Assembly (NCBI RefSeq): GCF_003335505.1
Contig: NZ_QPEX01000037.1
Span: forward strand, 60,854-124,853
Direction: 5' to 3'
Length of the DNA stretch: 64,000 bases
Source: Bremerella cremea
Lineage (GTDB): Bacteria > Planctomycetota > Planctomycetia > Pirellulales > Pirellulaceae
How positions within the stretch are numbered: the first letter of the stretch is position 1; each line of letters begins with the position of its first letter. Position numbers and translations under genes: made by a program. Below, one piece after another: positions 63,288-64,000 of the stretch. The notes under the pieces are model-generated. The model did not search any database and was not told the DNA's origin. It worked only from the letters and a program-made list of their open reading frames with translations.

Positions 63288-64000
63288 ATGGCCGTTCCGA
63301 TTTCAAAAAACCAGCTTTACACCGAAATCTTAGGGATTCCGCCCCACGACTGCCCACCGAACCATTATCGCCTGTTAGGGCTTAACAACTTCGAGCGGGA
63401 CCCGGCCACGATTGAAGTCGCCTTGAATGCCCGAGTTCAATTGATAAAAAATGCACGTCACGGTGCAGCAGCCGAGTCTTTCATTCGGCACGTCCAGGAA
63501 GTTGGCAACTTGCTGCTCACGCCCCATTTGAAAGAAGCCTACGACGGCATCTTATTGCAGCAAACGCTGAACCCTCCGGCCAGCGTTCCGCCGGCTCCTT
63601 ATGGCTTGGCTCAGCCGCAGCCGGCACCGGCACCGGCTCAGGTTCCCTTTCCTGGACAACCCCACGCCTATTCTGCCGGGCAACAGCCAACGCCCACTGC
63701 CCCCGCTGGCAGCGTTCCCCGGGCGACTGCGCCCGCTAAACAATCGAAGCCACGCCCCAAGTTGAAACGAACGGGCATTCATGTGCCGGTTTGGGTACGG
63801 CTTGTTATCATTGGCATGTTTGTCGCAGCCCACGGAGCCATTTACTGGTACGCTTACGACTACCTCAATAAACCCGTCAATTCGCCCACAGGGGAACTCT
63901 CGCAAACGCAAGATCCTGCGACCAATTCGCCCCCCGTCGGCGAAACGGCGAACACCGCCAACGAGCAAAGCGTTTCCCCCCCCCCCCCCCCCCAGCCCCC
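63288..64000 (+). CDS. planctomycete HYRLLGL-type protein, partial
   Basis: At least 237 residues, continuing beyond the window. PNHYRLLGLNNFERDPATIEVALNARVQLIKNARHG at the N-terminus is the planctomycete domain (J-like) often at the front of FHA- or peptide-containing proteins. A Pro/Ala-rich region follows, then a transmembrane helix (VWVRLVIIGMFVAAHGAIYW) and an extracellular acidic/Ser tail that enters the 18-C tract. It is a membrane protein of unknown function. The end is missing. Confidence 0.65.
   Translation, partial: MAVPISKNQLYTEILGIPPHDCPPNHYRLLGLNNFERDPATIEVALNARVQLIKNARHGAAAESFIRHVQEVGNLLLTPHLKEAYDGILLQQTLNPPASVPPAPYGLAQPQPAPAPAQVPFPGQPHAYSAGQQPTPTAPAGSVPRATAPAKQSKPRPKLKRTGIHVPVWVRLVIIGMFVAAHGAIYWYAYDYLNKPVNSPTGELSQTQDPATNSPPVGETANTANEQSVSPPPPPQP
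63976..63993 (+). repeat. 18-base poly-C tract
   Basis: Eighteen C in a row, within a Pro-coding stretch of the partial gene and 7 bases from the window end (AG, then five C). Such a tract is prone to slippage, both in replication and in sequencing, and could change the reading frame of the gene. Confidence 0.6.

Overview
The window most likely comes from a member of the Planctomycetota, probably the Pirellulales. This is inferred from a PEP-CTERM secreted protein, a partial protein with the planctomycete HYRLLGL-type N-terminus, many secreted proteins of unknown function, and REP-like palindromes of the kind common in that group. Coding density and composition are bacterial. One tRNA (anticodon CAT) is present and no rRNA.

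Layout. (1) 0.2-2.9 kb, minus strand: phage prohead protease and portal. (2) 3.2-10.8 kb: ordinary chromosomal genes, including a family 2 glycosyltransferase, secreted and membrane proteins, an alpha-carbonic anhydrase homologue and a GNAT acetyltransferase. (3) 11.4-16.4 kb, plus strand: a tightly packed phage-type operon with a membrane-anchored papain-like protease, a thioredoxin-like protein, a large terminase and an HTH protein. (4) 16.7-29.8 kb: an integrative island in the 3' end of the tRNA gene, bounded by an 18-bp direct repeat. It carries an integrase, an excisionase-like protein, a family-A-polymerase-like protein and a type I restriction-modification operon with a PutAbiC-like gene and a PD-(D/E)XK nuclease gene between hsdS and hsdR. 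(5) 29.9-37.1 kb: a second, partly decayed island abutting the same att repeat, with an integrase remnant, a DUF4357 protein and a second, unrelated type I R-M system. (6) 37.2-38.0 kb: gene debris with a 165-bp MITE-like inverted-repeat element. (7) 38.1-46.1 kb, minus strand: a secreted protein, then an operon built around a COG0523/CobW metallochaperone, a FAD-dependent oxidoreductase with a Cys-rich tail and a FeoB-like transporter, with two decayed genes at its end. (8) 46.1-56.0 kb: a graveyard of polymorphic-toxin tips and immunity genes, with HINT pretoxin domains, a zincin-type, an HNH-like and a PD-(D/E)XK-type toxin tip, Ank-SUFU and other immunity genes, repeated linker segments, an IS4-type remnant and a complete ISAs1-family insertion sequence with visible inverted repeats and a 10-bp target duplication. 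(9) 56.6-59.6 kb: a minus-strand cluster of small overlapping genes ending in an ABC-ATPase/GNAT fusion, divergent from a plus-strand gene across two copies of an operator-like palindrome. (10) 59.7-64 kb: PEP-CTERM protein, membrane proteins and a gene running off the end with an 18-C tract.

How it fits together. The tRNA locus is an integration hotspot where two restriction islands have accumulated in tandem. The toxin region looks like a locus where tips and immunity genes are swapped by recombination between repeated linkers and then decay. The phage-type modules at 0-3 and 11-16 kb, and perhaps 56-59 kb, may be parts of one prophage or gene-transfer-agent-like element; that link is an inference. 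The metal operon suggests uptake or handling of a divalent metal, probably zinc or iron.
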